From Marivibrio halodurans (lineage in GTDB: Bacteria; Pseudomonadota; Alphaproteobacteria; UBA8366; Aestuariispiraceae): a stretch of 64,000 nucleotides of DNA. Below, piece by piece: positions 38,658 through 50,349 of this stretch. Positions within the stretch are counted from its first letter, which is position 1, and each line of letters begins with the position of its first letter. The DNA is taken from the NCBI RefSeq assembly GCF_017963645.1, contig NZ_JAGMWN010000010.1, forward strand, positions 56,808 through 120,807, read 5' to 3'. The notes below the pieces were generated by a model, which was not told the DNA's origin, searched no databases, and saw only the letters and a list, made by a program, of their open reading frames with translations. A program made the position numbers and the translations under genes.

Positions 38658-41600
38658 ATGCATCTCTTGGCGGCGACGCCGGGCGCGGTGGATGACGGGT
38701 CGGAGGCGGTCGATCTCGACCAGTCGCCGGGCGACATCCTGATCCTGACGGCGGCGGACACGGAGATCGCGACGCTGGCCGCCGCCCAACGCCGCCGCCT
38801 GTCGGAGGAGCCGGACGCGCCGCGCCTGCGCTGCGCCAATCTGATGCGCCTCGGCCATAATCTCTCGGTCGATCTCTATGTCGAGAAGACGCTGCCCGGC
38901 GCCAAGCTGGTGATCGGCCGCTTGCTCGGCGGACGGGGCTACTGGCCCTATGGCGTGGACGAGGTGACGGCCGCTTGCCGCGCCGCCGGGATTCCGGTGG
39001 TCTGGCTGCCCGGTGACGATCAGCCGGATGAGGAATTGGCGGGCCTCGGCGCCCTCGGCCGGGCGGAGGGGCACCGTCTTTGGCAGTATTTCGTTCAGGG
39101 CGGGGTGGAGAATGCGATCCATGCGCTGCGCTATGCCGCGCATCTGATCGGCCGTGTGCCCGCCGTCGATTGGGCGGAGCCGGCGCCGCTGCTGCGCGCC
39201 GGCCTCTATTGGCCGGGGGTGGAGCGGCCGGGCCTCGACGACCTGCCCGCGAGTGGGCGGGCGCGCGCGGCCGTCATCTTCTATCGCGCCCTGGCCCAGG
39301 CCGGGAACACGGCCGTCATCGATGCGATGATCGCGGCGCTGGACAAGGCCGGGCTCGATGCGCTGCCGATCTTCGCCGCCAGTCTGAAGGACCCGGTCGC
39401 CGCGGCGACCGTGCGCGATCTGCTGGAGCGCGGGGGCGCGCGGGTGGTGCTGAACGGCACCGGCTTCGCGCTTTCCGTGCCCGGCGCGGCGCGGGCGGAA
39501 ACCCCATTCGACGGGGTGGATGGGCCGGTGATTCAACTCGTCTTTTCCGGTGGCGCGCGGTCGGCGTGGGATGAGGGGACGCGCGGCCTCTCCGCCCGCG
39601 ATATTGCGATGAACGTCGCCTTGCCGGAGGTGGATGGCCGCCTCCTCTCCCGCGCGGTCAGCTTCAAGGGCGCGGCCCGGCGCGACGAGACGGTCGAGGC
39701 CGATATCGTGGAATACGAGCCGGTGCCGGATCGCTGCCGTTTCGCCGCGGAGATGGCGGCGGGCTGGGTCCGGCTGGCGGAGGCGCCGGTCGCCTCGCGC
39801 CGTGTCGGCTTCGTCCTCGCCAACTATCCGAACAAGGACGCGCGCCTCGGCAATGGCGTCGGCCTCGACACGCCCGCCGGGCTGGTCGAGGTCCTGACGG
39901 CGCTGGGCGAGGCGGGCTATTCGATCGATGGCGGCTTCGCCGACGGCGATGCGCTGATCGCGCATCTGAAGGCGGGGCCGACCAATGCCGCGACCGCCGG
40001 ACGGGAAGAGCGGGAGAGCCTGGGCTTCGCGGAGTATCAACTGTTCTTCCAGGGGCTGCCGGACGCGGTCCAGGCGGCGGTGGTCGAGCGCTGGGGCCCG
40101 GCGGAGGCCGACCCCTTCTTCAAGCCGGGCGATGTCGATTGCGGGCGCTTCGTGTTGCCGGTCTTCCGCCTGGGCAATGTGGCGATCGGGCTGCAACCGG
40201 CGCGTGGCTACAATATCGACCCGCAGACGACCTATCACGACCCGGACTTGGTGCCGCCGCATGGCTATATCGCCTTCTATGCGTGGCTGCGCGAGGCGTT
40301 CGGGGCGCATGCGCTGGTCCATATGGGCAAGCACGGCAATCTGGAATGGCTGCCGGGCAAGGCGCTGGCGCTGTCGGACGCCTGTTTCCCGGAGGCGGTC
40401 CTGGGGGCCGTCCCCCATCTCTATCCCTTCATCGTCAACGACCCGGGCGAGGGCACGCAGGCCAAGCGCCGCGCCCAGGCCGTCATCATCGATCATCTGA
40501 CCCCGCCGCTGACGCGGGCGGAAAGCTATGGTCCGCTCAAGGATCTGGAACAGCTCGTCGACGAATATTACGAGGCCGCCGGCGTCGATCCGCGTCGCCT
40601 GAAGCATTTGGGGCGCGAGATCGTGGAACTGGCCGAGCGTATCGGCCTTGCCGAGGATTGCGGCATCGCGCGCGACGAGGCGGAGGCCGAGAAGCTCGCC
40701 AAGCTCGACAATTACCTTTGCGAATTGAAGGAGCTTCAGATTCGCGACGGGCTGCATATCTTCGGGCGCAGCCCGGCCGGGCGCCTGCGCCGCGACCTGC
40801 TCTTGGCGCTCGCCCGCCTGCCGCGCGGCGGGGATGGCGGCACCGCTGGCGGTGCGGCGGAAGGGCGGGAAAGCTTGCTGCGCGCGCTTGCTCGCGACTT
40901 CGCCCTCGGCACGGATTTCGACCCGCTGGATTGCGCGATGGGCGACCCCTGGACGGGACCGCGGCCGGCGGCGCTGGACGGAATCACCGACCAACCCTGG
41001 CGCACGGCGGGCGATACGGTGGAACGGCTGGAACTTTTCGCCGCCGCGCTGCTCGACGCGCTGGATGCCGCATCGGCCGGTGGCGTCCCCGGCGATAGGG
41101 CCTCGGATTCGAACAATTACCCATTTTATGTAATGGCTGATAGGACGTTCGCCGATTCCTCCAAGGTAACCAACGCCACGCAGCCGGGGGACGAGTCCCG
41201 GAAAATGATGGAAGAAACCGGTCTTCACCCGGATTCGGGCGCCTGGGAGCAAGGAGAGTCGGAGCCCTCGATATTATATTACATCAATCATGTAATGAAT
41301 GATTCCCAAGATAATTCGCCGACACCCCGATCGGATGGCGCGACGGATGGCGCCGAAGCGAAGGACGAGCCGGCGGGCGTCGCCGTCCTGCGCGCGATCC
41401 GCGACGGGCTGGCCCCGGCGGTGGATCGTTGCGGCCCGGCGGAGATCGCGGGGCTGCTGACGGGTCTCGACGGGCGGTTCGTGGCGCCCGGTCCCTCCGG
41501 CGCGCCGACGCGCGGGCGGCCGGATGTCCTGCCCACGGGCCGCAATTTCTATTCGGTCGATACCCGGACGACGCCGACACCGGCGGCCTGGACACTCGGC

Positions 41601-42734
41601 TGGAAGTCGGCGCAGCTTCTGGTCGAGACCCATGCCCAGAGCCACGGCGCCTATCCCAAGCGTCTGGCGCTGAGTTGCTGGGGCACGGCGAACATGCGCA
41701 CCGGCGGCGACGATATCGCCCAGGCACTGGCGCTGATGGGGGTGAAGCCCACCTGGGACGCGGCCTCGCGCCGGGTGACGGGGTTCGAGATCCTGCCGGC
41801 CGATATGCTGGACCGGCCGCGCGTGGATGTGACGCTGCGTATCTCGGGCTTCTTCCGGGATGCCTTTCCCAATCTGATCGACCTTGTCGATTCGGCGGCG
41901 CGCGCCGTCGCGGCGCTGGAGGAGGACGCGGCGACCAACCCGCTCGCCGCCGCCGTGCGGGAAGAGCGCGCGGCGCTGGAAGCCGAGGGCACGGACGCGG
42001 AGGCGGCCGCGCGCCGGGCGGGCGCGCGCGTCTTCGGCGCCAAGCCGGGCGCCTATGGCGCGGGTCTTCAGGCGCTGATCGACGAGAAGCTGTGGGAGAC
42101 GGACGACGACCTCGCCGCCGCCTATGTCGAATGGGGCGCCTATGCCTATGGCGCGGGCTCCGGCGACGGACAGGAGGGGCGGCCGGACGCGGAGGGCTTC
42201 GCGCGGCGCCTCGGCCGGGTGGAGGCGGTGCTGCACAATCAGGACAACCGCGAGCACGATCTGCTCGACTCGGACGACTACTATCAGTTCGAGGGCGGAT
42301 TGACGGCGGCCGTCCGCACGCTCTCCGGCAGCCAACCGGCGGTCTATCACAACGACCATAGCCGCCCGGAAAGCCCCAGGATTCGAACCCTTGAGGACGA
42401 GATCGGCCGCGTCGTGCGCGCCCGTGTCGTCAATCCGAAATGGATCGCGGGCGTGCGCCGCCACGGCTACAAGGGCGCGTTCGAGATGGCGGCGACCGTC
42501 GATTACCTCTTCGCCTTCGCCGCGACCGCGAAGGCGGTGAAGGACCATCATTTCGACGCGGTCTACGATGCCTATCTGGACGACGCGGCGGTGCGGGACT
42601 TCCTGGCGGACGCCAACCCCGATGCCTTGCGCGATATCGCCGCGCGCCTGCTGGAAGCGCAGGATCGGGGCCTTTGGCGTCCCCGCCGGAACGACACGGC
42701 CGATCGCCTCCAGGCGCTTATGCGGGGCGGTTAG
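38658..42734 (+). CDS. cobN: CobN, aerobic cobaltochelatase large subunit
   Basis: A 1,358-residue protein of the CobN/magnesium chelatase H family. The N-terminus [14 protein letters not shown] and [17 protein letters not shown], with the later [40 protein letters not shown], and [20 protein letters not shown], are typical of CobN. It inserts cobalt into hydrogenobyrinic acid a,c-diamide with CobS and CobT in aerobic B12 synthesis; no other cob gene is in the window. About 90 residues (812-910) form a Ser/Asn/Asp-rich insert in a normally short linker, encoded by AT-richer DNA. I see no B12 riboswitch in the 182-bp leader. Its stop overlaps the convergent mutS stop. Confidence 0.93.
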   Translation: MHLLAATPGAVDDGSEAVDLDQSPGDILILTAADTEIATLAAAQRRRLSEEPDAPRLRCANLMRLGHNLSVDLYVEKTLPGAKLVIGRLLGGRGYWPYGVDEVTAACRAAGIPVVWLPGDDQPDEELAGLGALGRAEGHRLWQYFVQGGVENAIHALRYAAHLIGRVPAVDWAEPAPLLRAGLYWPGVERPGLDDLPASGRARAAVIFYRALAQAGNTAVIDAMIAALDKAGLDALPIFAASLKDPVAAATVRDLLERGGARVVLNGTGFALSVPGAARAETPFDGVDGPVIQLVFSGGARSAWDEGTRGLSARDIAMNVALPEVDGRLLSRAVSFKGAARRDETVEADIVEYEPVPDRCRFAAEMAAGWVRLAEAPVASRRVGFVLANYPNKDARLGNGVGLDTPAGLVEVLTALGEAGYSIDGGFADGDALIAHLKAGPTNAATAGREERESLGFAEYQLFFQGLPDAVQAAVVERWGPAEADPFFKPGDVDCGRFVLPVFRLGNVAIGLQPARGYNIDPQTTYHDPDLVPPHGYIAFYAWLREAFGAHALVHMGKHGNLEWLPGKALALSDACFPEAVLGAVPHLYPFIVNDPGEGTQAKRRAQAVIIDHLTPPLTRAESYGPLKDLEQLVDEYYEAAGVDPRRLKHLGREIVELAERIGLAEDCGIARDEAEAEKLAKLDNYLCELKELQIRDGLHIFGRSPAGRLRRDLLLALARLPRGGDGGTAGGAAEGRESLLRALARDFALGTDFDPLDCAMGDPWTGPRPAALDGITDQPWRTAGDTVERLELFAAALLDALDAASAGGVPGDRASDSNNYPFYVMADRTFADSSKVTNATQPGDESRKMMEETGLHPDSGAWEQGESEPSILYYINHVMNDSQDNSPTPRSDGATDGAEAKDEPAGVAVLRAIRDGLAPAVDRCGPAEIAGLLTGLDGRFVAPGPSGAPTRGRPDVLPTGRNFYSVDTRTTPTPAAWTLGWKSAQLLVETHAQSHGAYPKRLALSCWGTANMRTGGDDIAQALALMGVKPTWDAASRRVTGFEILPADMLDRPRVDVTLRISGFFRDAFPNLIDLVDSAARAVAALEEDAATNPLAAAVREERAALEAEGTDAEAAARRAGARVFGAKPGAYGAGLQALIDEKLWETDDDLAAAYVEWGAYAYGAGSGDGQEGRPDAEGFARRLGRVEAVLHNQDNREHDLLDSDDYYQFEGGLTAAVRTLSGSQPAVYHNDHSRPESPRIRTLEDEIGRVVRARVVNPKWIAGVRRHGYKGAFEMAATVDYLFAFAATAKAVKDHHFDAVYDAYLDDAAVRDFLADANPDALRDIAARLLEAQDRGLWRPRRNDTADRLQALMRGG
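41094..41388 (+). other. AT-richer, low-complexity in-frame insert within cobN
   Basis: By hand count 41101-41340 is about 52% G+C, against roughly 70-75% in the flanking coding DNA. It encodes a Ser/Asn/Asp/Glu-rich stretch absent from the conserved CobN core and keeps the reading frame. The 8-mer ATGTAATG occurs at 41128-41135 and again at 41290-41297. Small inverted repeats lie at both ends: CCATT-N6-AATGG (41121-41136) and ATTACAT-N5-ATGTAAT (41278-41296). This resembles in-frame palindromic-element insertions, but its origin is inferred. Confidence 0.55.
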
Positions 42735-45400
42735 TCCAGCAAGCCCTTCAGGCGGTAGAGCGTCTCCAGCGCCTCGCGCGGGGACAGGTCGTCGGGATTC
42801 AGGGCGGCCAGCGCCTGTTCCGCCTCCGACGGACCCTTCGCCTCCGCCCGCGCGGGCTGGGCCGGCTGGCCGGCGGCGCGGAACAGCGGCAGGTCGTCGA
42901 CCAGACGCGTGACGGCGCCCGATTGCTCCCCCGCCTCCAGCGCGTGCAGCACTTCCTCCGCCCGGTCTACCACGGCGGGCGGCAGGCCCGCCAGCTTCGC
43001 CACATGGATGCCGTAGCTGCGGTCGGCGGCGCCGGCCGCCACCTCGTGCAGGAAGACGACCCGACCGTCGAATTCCTTCACCCGCATGCAATGGGGCGCC
43101 AGCGCGTCCAGCCGCTCGGCCAGCGCGGTCAGCTCGTGATAATGCGTGGCGAAGAGCGCGCGCGCCTGGGACGCCTCGTGCAGATGCTCGACACAGGCCC
43201 AGGCGATGGAAAGCCCGTCGAAGGTGGCCGTACCGCGCCCGATCTCGTCCAGGATGACGAGGGAGCGGCGGCTGGCCTGATTGAGGATGGTCGCGGTCTC
43301 CACCATCTCCACCATGAAGGTGGAGCGTCCGCGCGCCAGGTCGTCGGCCGCGCCGACGCGGCTGAACAGCCGGTCCACCGCCCCGATATGGGCGGCCTTG
43401 GCCGGGACGTAGAGGCCCGCCTGCGCCAGGATCGCGATCAGCGCGTTCTGACGCAGGAAGGTGGATTTACCCGCCATGTTGGGCCCGGTCAGCAACCACA
43501 GCCGCCGCTCGCGCGCGAGGTCGCACTCATTCGCGACGAAGGGCTCCGGGTCGGCCTGGGCGGCCAGCGCGGCTTCCACCACCGGATGGCGCCCGCCCTC
43601 GATCCGGAAGGCGAGGCCGTCATCCACCACCGGCCGGCAATAGGACCGCTCGGCGGCGAGTTCCGCGCCCGCGCCCGCGAGGTCGAGGCGCGCGATCGCG
43701 CCCGCCGCCGCCTGGATCGCGGCGGCCTCGGCCGTCGCCTCCGCCACCAGTTCCTGGAACAGCTCCAACTCCACGGCCAGCGACTTCTCCCCGGCTTCCG
43801 AGATGTCGCGGGCCAGCTCGTTAAGCTCCACGCTGGTGAAGCGCATGGCGTTCGCCATCGACTGGCGGTGGATGAAGGGCTCGCGGTCGAGCTTCTCGGC
43901 CGCCTTCGCGCTCACCTCGATGAAATAGCCGAGCACGTTGTTGTGCTTGATCCGAAGCGTCTCGACGCCCGATTCCTTGCGATAGCGCGCCTCCAGATTG
44001 GCGATCAGCCGCCGCCCCTCGTCGCGCAGGCGGATGAGTTCGTCCAGCTTCGGCGCATAGCCGGGCGCGATGAAGCCGCCGTCGCGGGCGATCGGCGGCA
44101 GGTCGGCCTTCAAGGCGCGGGAAAGGCGGTCGACCAGCGCGTCATGCAGGCCCAGATCCTCGACCGCGCCCGCGATCTCCGCCGGGGGCGGTGTCTCCAC
44201 CCCGCCGATCAGGGCCTTCAGCTTCGCGCTCAACGCCAACCCGTCGCGCAGCGCGGCCAGATCGCGCGGCCCCCCCCGGCTGAGCGCGAGGCGCGAGAGC
44301 GCGCGTTCGATGTCCGGCGCGCCGCGCAGCACCTCGCGCAAATCGGCCCGCGCGCCGGCGGCGTCCAGGAACCAGCCGATGGCGTCGAGCCGCGCGCCGA
44401 TCGCCGCCGGGTCGGTCAGCGGGGCGGCCAGCCGTTCCGCCAGCAGGCGCGCGCCCGCGCCGGTCACGGTGCGGTCGACGGCGTCGAGCAGACTGCCCTT
44501 GCGATCGCCGGAGAGCGTGCGGGCCAGTTCCAGGTTGCGGCGCGTCGCCTGGTCGATCTCCATCGCCGCGCCCTCGGCCATGCGGACCGGCGCGCCGAGG
44601 CGCGGCAGGCGCCCGACCTGGGTCAGTTCCAGATAATCGACCAGCGCGCCCAGCGCGGCCAGTTCCGCCCGCCCGAAGGCACCGTAGGCATCGAGGGCAT
44701 CGACCTCGAAAAGCTGTTTCAGCCGTCGTTCCGCGTTGACCGAATCGAACCGGCTGTCGGGCAGGCGCTGGGTGCGCGCGTCCCAATCCGCCAGCGTCCC
44801 GCCCTCGGCCAGCTTCTCCGGGATCAGGATCTCGCCGGGGTCGATCCGCGCCAGCGTCGCGGGTAGCGTCTGTTCCGCCACCGGCTGGCAGGCCAACTCG
44901 CCCGTCGACATGTCGCACCAGGCGATGGCGATCGACGCGGCATCGCCGCCGCCGGCCCGCGCGATCGCGGCCAGATAGTTGTGGGCGCGCGCGTCGAGCA
45001 GCGTCTCCTCGGTCAGCGTGCCGGGCGTGACGAGACGGACGATCTCCCGCGCGACGACGGATTTCGCCCCGCGTTTCTTGGCCTCTGCCGGGTCTTCCGT
45101 CTGCTCGCACACGGCGACGCGGAAGCCCTTCTTGATCAGGCGGGCGAGATAGCTTTCCGCCGAATGGACCGGCACGCCGCACATCGGGATGGGTTCGCCC
45201 CGGTGCAGCCCGCGCTTGGTGAGCGTGATGTCGAGCGCGGCGGCCGCCTGCCGCGCATCCTCGAAGAACAGCTCATAGAAATCGCCCATGCGATAGAACA
45301 GCAACGCGTCGTCGTGCTCCTCCTTGATGGCGAGATATTGCGCCATCATGGGGGTCACCTTGTCGTCGGCTTGGCCGGTTTGGGTTGTCGGCTGATCCAT
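42731..45400 (-). CDS. mutS: MutS, DNA mismatch repair protein
   Basis: An 889-residue protein. The N-terminal mismatch-binding domain has [15 protein letters not shown] with the Phe-x-Glu wedge. Connector, lever and clamp domains follow, and the C-terminal ATPase has [20 protein letters not shown] (Walker A near residue 640), [20 protein letters not shown] (Walker B) and [13 protein letters not shown]. It recognises mispairs and recruits MutL. ATG 45400 begins MDQPTTQTG and is the first good start. The last four bases overlap the convergent cobN stop (42731-42734). Confidence 0.97.
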   Translation of the reverse strand: MDQPTTQTGQADDKVTPMMAQYLAIKEEHDDALLFYRMGDFYELFFEDARQAAAALDITLTKRGLHRGEPIPMCGVPVHSAESYLARLIKKGFRVAVCEQTEDPAEAKKRGAKSVVAREIVRLVTPGTLTEETLLDARAHNYLAAIARAGGGDAASIAIAWCDMSTGELACQPVAEQTLPATLARIDPGEILIPEKLAEGGTLADWDARTQRLPDSRFDSVNAERRLKQLFEVDALDAYGAFGRAELAALGALVDYLELTQVGRLPRLGAPVRMAEGAAMEIDQATRRNLELARTLSGDRKGSLLDAVDRTVTGAGARLLAERLAAPLTDPAAIGARLDAIGWFLDAAGARADLREVLRGAPDIERALSRLALSRGGPRDLAALRDGLALSAKLKALIGGVETPPPAEIAGAVEDLGLHDALVDRLSRALKADLPPIARDGGFIAPGYAPKLDELIRLRDEGRRLIANLEARYRKESGVETLRIKHNNVLGYFIEVSAKAAEKLDREPFIHRQSMANAMRFTSVELNELARDISEAGEKSLAVELELFQELVAEATAEAAAIQAAAGAIARLDLAGAGAELAAERSYCRPVVDDGLAFRIEGGRHPVVEAALAAQADPEPFVANECDLARERRLWLLTGPNMAGKSTFLRQNALIAILAQAGLYVPAKAAHIGAVDRLFSRVGAADDLARGRSTFMVEMVETATILNQASRRSLVILDEIGRGTATFDGLSIAWACVEHLHEASQARALFATHYHELTALAERLDALAPHCMRVKEFDGRVVFLHEVAAGAADRSYGIHVAKLAGLPPAVVDRAEEVLHALEAGEQSGAVTRLVDDLPLFRAAGQPAQPARAEAKGPSEAEQALAALNPDDLSPREALETLYRLKGLLD

Positions 45401-45447
45401 GGCGCGCGAAGGGTAAAGCGCGCACCCGGTCGCTTCAATCGCGCGCT

Positions 45448-46389
45448 TCACGCGGCGAGCGGACGGACCAGGTTCGGCAGCGTCGCGCGGATCGCGGCGG
45501 CCAGCGCGCGCATAAGATCCGTGCGCGGGCTGGCCGCGCGGTGGACGAGGCGCACGCGCCGGCTGGCCTCCGGCGCGGTGGAGCCGGGCGTCGCCCCCTC
45601 GATCGGCCGGGCCAGGATACCGGCATCCGTCATCCAATAGCCGCGCGCCACCGCCGTCGCCGGGACCAGCGTCGTGCCGTGCCCGGCGGAGACGAGGTTC
45701 ATCACCGTCTCCACGCTCGTCGCGCGCGTGTCGGCGCGCACCGCCGCATCCGGCCGCGCGCGATGGCAGAAGCTGAGTGCCTGGTCGCGGAAGCAGTGCC
45801 CTTCGCTCAACAGCAGCAGTTCCGTCGGGTCGATATCGGTGGCGCGGATACGCTGCGCGGTCTCCAGCGGGTGGCCGCGTGGGATGGCGAACCAGAAGGG
45901 CTCGTCATAGAGCGGGATTTCCGCGAGCCCCCGCTCCTCCGGCGCGGTCGCGATGACGGCGGCGTCGAGGTCGCCGTCCAGCAACCGCCGGGTCAGCGGC
46001 TCCGTCATCTCCTCCAGCAATGTCAGGTCGAGATGCGGCAGGTGCCGGTCGACCTCCGGCAGCAGGCCCGGCACCAGCCACGGCGCGATCGTGGGGATCA
46101 GGCCGAGGCGCGTCGGCCCGGCCAGCGGATCGCGATGAGCCGCGGCCGCGCGGCGGATATCGTCCGCCGCCTCCAGCGCGCGGGCGGCGATGGCCGCGAT
46201 CTCCGCGCCGACCGGGGTTGGCCGGACGGATTTGTTGGTGCGCTCGAACAGCGTAACCCCCAGCTCCTCCTCCAGCTTCTTGATCTGGCCGGAAAGGGTC
46301 GGCTGGCTGACATGGCAGCGTTCCGACGCGCGCCCGAAATGCTCGAACGCCGCCACCGCGCGAAGATAGGCGAGATCCCGCAGATTCAC
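45448..46389 (-). CDS. oxyR: OxyR, hydrogen peroxide-sensing LysR-type regulator
   Basis: A 313-residue LysR-family activator. The helix-turn-helix is [20 protein letters not shown] near the N-terminus, followed by [14 protein letters not shown]. The effector domain has [17 protein letters not shown], with the two redox cysteines at residues 199 and 208, the same numbering as in E. coli OxyR. Peroxide would form the C199-C208 disulfide and activate targets, here surely the divergent katA. I chose GTG 46389 (MNLRDLAYL), eight bases after GGAG; GTG 46395 would add MI. Confidence 0.94.
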   Translation of the reverse strand: MNLRDLAYLRAVAAFEHFGRASERCHVSQPTLSGQIKKLEEELGVTLFERTNKSVRPTPVGAEIAAIAARALEAADDIRRAAAAHRDPLAGPTRLGLIPTIAPWLVPGLLPEVDRHLPHLDLTLLEEMTEPLTRRLLDGDLDAAVIATAPEERGLAEIPLYDEPFWFAIPRGHPLETAQRIRATDIDPTELLLLSEGHCFRDQALSFCHRARPDAAVRADTRATSVETVMNLVSAGHGTTLVPATAVARGYWMTDAGILARPIEGATPGSTAPEASRRVRLVHRAASPRTDLMRALAAAIRATLPNLVRPLAA

Positions 46390-46405
46390 GATCACCGCTC
46401 CGTTA

Positions 46406-46442
46406 AAAGGAAATTCCTATCATTATAATATGAATAATCGAT
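46406..46442. promoter_or_regulatory. OxyR-type operator between oxyR and katA
   Basis: The four-part pattern ATAG-N7-CTAT-N7-ATAG-N7-CTAT is matched by AAAG (46406), CTAT (46417), ATAT (46428) and CGAT (46439) with exact 7-base spacers, 13 of 16 defining bases. It sits just upstream of a TATACC box (near 46459), where an activator would contact RNA polymerase at katA. Confidence 0.7.
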
Positions 46443-46528
46443 TTTACCATATATCTGGCTATACCCATGTTGAAGGGGAAGACGGGCACGCCCCATGTCC
46501 GTCACGTCGGATAAGGAGGCCAAACGCC

Positions 46529-48022
46529 ATGAGCGAGCACAAGGATACCCAACGGCAATGCCCGGTGATGACCACCACCGCCGGGGCGCCGGTCGCGGAC
46601 AACCAGAACGCCCAGACCGCCGGTCCGCGCGGTCCCGTCCTGATGCAGGACTATCAACTGCTGGAGAAGCTGGCGCACCAGAACCGCGAACGCATTCCGG
46701 AGCGTGTCGTCCATGCCAAGGGCTGGGGCGCGCACGGTACCTTCACGGTGACGAACGACGTGACCAAGTACACGCGCGCCAGGATCTTCTCCGAGGTCGG
46801 CAAGCAGACGCCGGTGCTCTCCCGTTTCTCCACCGTGGCGGGTGAGCAGGGCGCGGCCGACGCGGAGCGCGACGTGCGTGGCTTCGCCCTCAAATTCTAT
46901 ACGGAAGAGGGCAATTGGGACATGGTCGGCAACAACACGCCCGTGTTCTTCGTGCGCGACCCCTATAAGTTCCCGGACTTCATCCACACGCAGAAGCGTC
47001 ACCCGCGCACCAATCTGCGCTCGGCCACGGCGGCGTGGGATTTCTGGTCGTTAAGCCCGGAATCGATGCATCAGGTGACGATCCTGATGTCCGATCGCGG
47101 CATTCCCCAGGCGCCGATGTTCATGAACGGATATGGCAGCCACACCTATTCGTTCGTCAATGCCGATGGGGAACGGTTCTGGATCAAGTTCCACTTCAAG
47201 ACCCGGCAGGGTCACAAGCATTTCACCGATGCCGAGGCGGAAAGCGAGATCGGCCGCAGCCGCGAGACCTATCAGGAAACCCTCTTCAACGCGATCGAGC
47301 GTGGCGAATATCCGAAATGGACGATGTATGTTCAGGTGATGCCGGAACTGGACGCGGAGAAGACGCCCTATAACCCCTTCGATCTGACCAAGGTCTGGCC
47401 GCATGGCGATTATCCGCTGATCGAGGTCGGTGAACTGGAACTCAACCGCAACCCGGACAATTACTTCCAGGAGGTCGAGTACGCGGCCTATTCGCCCAGC
47501 AATGTCGTCCCCGGCATCGGCTATTCGCCGGACAAGATGCTGCAGGCGCGGGTTTTCTCCTACGCGGATGCGCACCGCTATCGCCTCGGCACGCATTACG
47601 AGGCGATGCCGGTGAACCAGCCGAAATGCCCGGTCCATCACTACCACAAGGACGGGCAGATGCGGTTCACCCCCAACTTCCCGAATCCGGACGCCTATTA
47701 CGAGCCGAACAGCTTCGGCGGGCCGAAGGAGAATCCGGACTATCGCGAGCCGCCGCTGCGTATCTCCGGCGACGCGGACCGCTACGATCATCGCGTGGGC
47801 AATGACGATTACGCCCAGCCCCGCGCGCTCTTCAACCTGTTCTCCGCGGAGGAGAAGGGGCGGCTCTTCGGCAATATCGGCCGCCACATGTCCGGCGTGC
47901 CGGAGGACATCAAGAAGCGCGCGCTGGTCCATTTCTACCGGATCGACCCGGCCTATGGCGCCGGCGTCGCGAAGGCGATCGGCGTCGATGTGAGCGAGGC
48001 CGAGTGGCGGCAGGCGTCCTAA
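46529..48022 (+). CDS. katA: KatA, monofunctional haem catalase
   Basis: A 497-residue small-subunit (clade 3) catalase. It has the distal histidine in [14 protein letters not shown] (near residue 69), the asparagine in [19 protein letters not shown] (near 135), and the haem-ligand tyrosine in [14 protein letters not shown] (near 345). [12 protein letters not shown] and the NADPH-region motifs follow. It splits hydrogen peroxide in the cytoplasm. AAGGAGG lies ten bases before ATG 46529. It is divergent from oxyR with an OxyR operator in between, so it is probably peroxide-induced. Confidence 0.97.
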   Translation: MSEHKDTQRQCPVMTTTAGAPVADNQNAQTAGPRGPVLMQDYQLLEKLAHQNRERIPERVVHAKGWGAHGTFTVTNDVTKYTRARIFSEVGKQTPVLSRFSTVAGEQGAADAERDVRGFALKFYTEEGNWDMVGNNTPVFFVRDPYKFPDFIHTQKRHPRTNLRSATAAWDFWSLSPESMHQVTILMSDRGIPQAPMFMNGYGSHTYSFVNADGERFWIKFHFKTRQGHKHFTDAEAESEIGRSRETYQETLFNAIERGEYPKWTMYVQVMPELDAEKTPYNPFDLTKVWPHGDYPLIEVGELELNRNPDNYFQEVEYAAYSPSNVVPGIGYSPDKMLQARVFSYADAHRYRLGTHYEAMPVNQPKCPVHHYHKDGQMRFTPNFPNPDAYYEPNSFGGPKENPDYREPPLRISGDADRYDHRVGNDDYAQPRALFNLFSAEEKGRLFGNIGRHMSGVPEDIKKRALVHFYRIDPAYGAGVAKAIGVDVSEAEWRQAS

Positions 48023-48183
48023 CGTTCCTGTCCGAACGCCCCCGGGAGTTCCCGCCGCCGGATCGGCCCCGGTCCGGCGGTCCCCGGAACTGGCCTCTGG
48101 AGGACACACCTCTGGAGAACCCGGGAGCGTGAAGAGGGCGGGAGGGGGCACCCCTGCAAGCCTCCCCCTGGCCCCTCTCGCCC

Positions 48184-48221
48184 GCCCTCGCCCCCTGCAC
48201 GGGGGGCGGGGGCTTTCTTTT
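48184..48221 (+). terminator. Rho-independent terminator after katA
   Basis: GCCCTCGCCCCC (48184-48195) pairs with GGGGGCGGGGGC (48202-48213) with one G-U pair, followed by TTTCTTTT. It lies between katA and the convergent hydrolase gene. Confidence 0.85.
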
Positions 48222-48232
48222 CCGGGCGCGCC

Positions 48233-49009
48233 CTAACCCGACACACCCGACCCGTCGCGCACTTCTCCGACCCGGCTCCAGAGGCGGGCCAGATCCCCCG
48301 CCGTCGATAGGCGATGGTCGCCGCCCTTGATCGCCTCCAGCGTGACGGACGGCGCCTCCAGCACCGAGAGCGCCCGCATCGCATGGGAGAGCGGCACCGT
48401 CTCGTCCGCCGTGCCCTGCAGGATATGGACGGGGCCGCCGATGGGGATCGGCGGACCGTCGAGGAGTTCGTGGTCGGCCGATTCCTCGATCAGCCGCAGG
48501 GTGATCGGATAGCCGGCCTCGTCATAGGCGCTCGGCATGTCCCAGCGTCCCTCCCGCCGTAGGGTCTCGACCGCCGCCGCCGGCATTTCTGGCAGCATCA
48601 GCCGGCGCGGGAAGTCGGGGGCGGGCGCGATCAGGATCAGGCCCCGCGCGCGCTCCGGCCGGGCACGGGCGAGCAGCATCGCGATCCAGCCCCCCATCGA
48701 CGATCCGATCAGGATCGTCGGCCCGTCGCACACACGGTCCAGCACGGTGAGCGCGTCCGACGCCCATAGGCCGATCGTCCCCTCGTCGAACCGGCCGGAG
48801 GAGGAGCCGTGCCCACGATAATCGAAGCGGGTGAAGGCGATTCCGGCCGCCGCCGCGCGGGCGTGAAGGAAGCTTGCCTTGCTGCCTTCCATGTCGGAAT
48901 GAAAGCCGCCGAGATAGAGGAGTCCCGGATGCTTGCCGGGTTCGTGACGGTATGCGATTTTCCCGCCGTCCGCCGTCGCGAGATGAAGGATCTGGTCGTG
49001 CATGTCCAT
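48233..49009 (-). CDS. Alpha/beta hydrolase
   Basis: A 258-residue serine hydrolase. It has the oxyanion-region YLGGFHSDMEGSKASFL, DYRGHGSSSGRF, the nucleophile elbow LIGSSMGGWIAMLLA (GxSxG), the acid in QGTADETVPL, and the histidine in GGDHRL. This arrangement is close to the palmitoyl-thioesterase/YqiA-like bacterial hydrolases; the substrate is unknown. Start choice is uncertain: ATG 49009 (MDMHDQ) has AGGAGG about 11 bases upstream, while ATG 49039 has none. It is divergent from a glycosyltransferase gene. Confidence 0.83.
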   Translation of the reverse strand: MDMHDQILHLATADGGKIAYRHEPGKHPGLLYLGGFHSDMEGSKASFLHARAAAAGIAFTRFDYRGHGSSSGRFDEGTIGLWASDALTVLDRVCDGPTILIGSSMGGWIAMLLARARPERARGLILIAPAPDFPRRLMLPEMPAAAVETLRREGRWDMPSAYDEAGYPITLRLIEESADHELLDGPPIPIGGPVHILQGTADETVPLSHAMRALSVLEAPSVTLEAIKGGDHRLSTAGDLARLWSRVGEVRDGSGVSG

Positions 49010-49064
49010 TCCGGGGCAGGCCTCCTGATGTCGCGGCATGTTGTACCGGTCGAGGATCCCTAGC

Positions 49065-50303
49065 ATGGCCGATGGCGGCCCCCAAAACGCAACCGATTTC
49101 GCCGCGACCTTCGCGGCCTCCATGGGCCGGGCCGAACGCCGCCCGCCACGCGGCGGGCCGACCTTGCTTCAGGTTCTCCCCTCCCTGGTGACCGGCGGGG
49201 TGGAGCGCGGCACCGTGGATGTCGCGGCGGCGGCGGCCGCCGCCGGCTTCCGCTCCATCGTCGTGTCCGAGGGCGGCCCGATGGTGCGCGAGCTTACCCG
49301 GGCCGGGGCGGAGCATATCGAGATGCCGATGGCCAGCAAGCGGCCCTGGGTCATGCGGGCCAACGCCGACCGGCTGGTCGAGCTGATCCGGGCGGAAGCG
49401 GTCGATATCGTCCATGCGCGCTCGCGCGCGCCGGCCTGGAGCGCCTGGTGGGCGACGCGGCGCACGGGCACGCCGATGGTGACCACCTTCCACGGCACCT
49501 ACAATCTCGGCTTTCCGGGGAAGCGGCGCTACAATTCCGTCATGACGCGCGGCGACCGGGTGATCGCGATCAGCGAGTTCATCGCCGACCATATGCGCCG
49601 GAACTATGGCGGCATGATGGATACCGCGCGCATCCGCGTCATTCCGCGCGGCATCGACATGGGGCATTACGATTCGGAACAGGTCTCGGCGGAGCGGGTG
49701 ATCCGTCTTTCCGACCGGTGGCGCCTGCCGGACGGCATGCCGGTGGTGATGCTGCCCGGGCGGTTGACGCGCTGGAAGGGGCAGTTGCTGCTGCTGCGCG
49801 CCTTGAAGGAATTGGAGACCCGGCCGGTGCGTTGCCTGCTGGTCGGCTCCGCCCAGGGGCGTACCGCCTATCAGCGCGAGGTCGAGGCGACGGCGCGCAA
49901 GCTCGGCGTCGCGGACATGGTTCATGTGGTCGGCGATTGCGACGACATGCCGGCGGCGTTGAAGCTGGCGGATGTCGTGGTTTCCGCCTCGCTCGACCCG
50001 GAAGCCTTCGGGCGCGTCGCGGTCGAGGGGCAGGCGATGGGCCGCCCCGTGGTCGCCCCGCGCCATGGCGGCGCGCCGGAACAGGTGGTCGAGGGACGGA
50101 CCGGCTGGCTGTTCAATCCGGGCGATCCGTTCGATCTCGCCGTCAAGATCGACACCGCGCTGCGCCTCGATTCGCAGGCGCGCGACCATCTCTACCGTCA
50201 GGCGGTCGAGAATGCGCGCGCGCGTTTCGACAAGCGCCGGATGTGCGCCGACACCCTGGCGGTCTATGACGAGCTGCTCGGCGCGCGAGCCGATGGGCGC
50301 TGA
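49065..50303 (+). CDS. Glycosyltransferase family 4 (GT-B fold)
   Basis: A 412-residue GT-B glycosyltransferase. The N-terminal acceptor domain includes LLQVLPSLVTGGVERGTVD and THIGTYNL-like TFHGTYNLGFPGKRRYN. The C-terminal donor domain has VVMLPGRLTRWKGQLLLLRAL and the E-x7-E motif in EAFGRVAVEGQAMGRPVVA. The similarity is to retaining transferases of lipopolysaccharide core or capsule synthesis. The next gene, a heptosyltransferase-like enzyme, begins within about 50 bp, supporting a joint role in cell-surface glycan synthesis. Exact sugars are unknown. Confidence 0.87.
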   Translation: MADGGPQNATDFAATFAASMGRAERRPPRGGPTLLQVLPSLVTGGVERGTVDVAAAAAAAGFRSIVVSEGGPMVRELTRAGAEHIEMPMASKRPWVMRANADRLVELIRAEAVDIVHARSRAPAWSAWWATRRTGTPMVTTFHGTYNLGFPGKRRYNSVMTRGDRVIAISEFIADHMRRNYGGMMDTARIRVIPRGIDMGHYDSEQVSAERVIRLSDRWRLPDGMPVVMLPGRLTRWKGQLLLLRALKELETRPVRCLLVGSAQGRTAYQREVEATARKLGVADMVHVVGDCDDMPAALKLADVVVSASLDPEAFGRVAVEGQAMGRPVVAPRHGGAPEQVVEGRTGWLFNPGDPFDLAVKIDTALRLDSQARDHLYRQAVENARARFDKRRMCADTLAVYDELLGARADGR

Positions 50304-50349
50304 CCGCGCCGCGATGACGGGTGGCGCCGGGATGATGGGGGGCGCGGCG

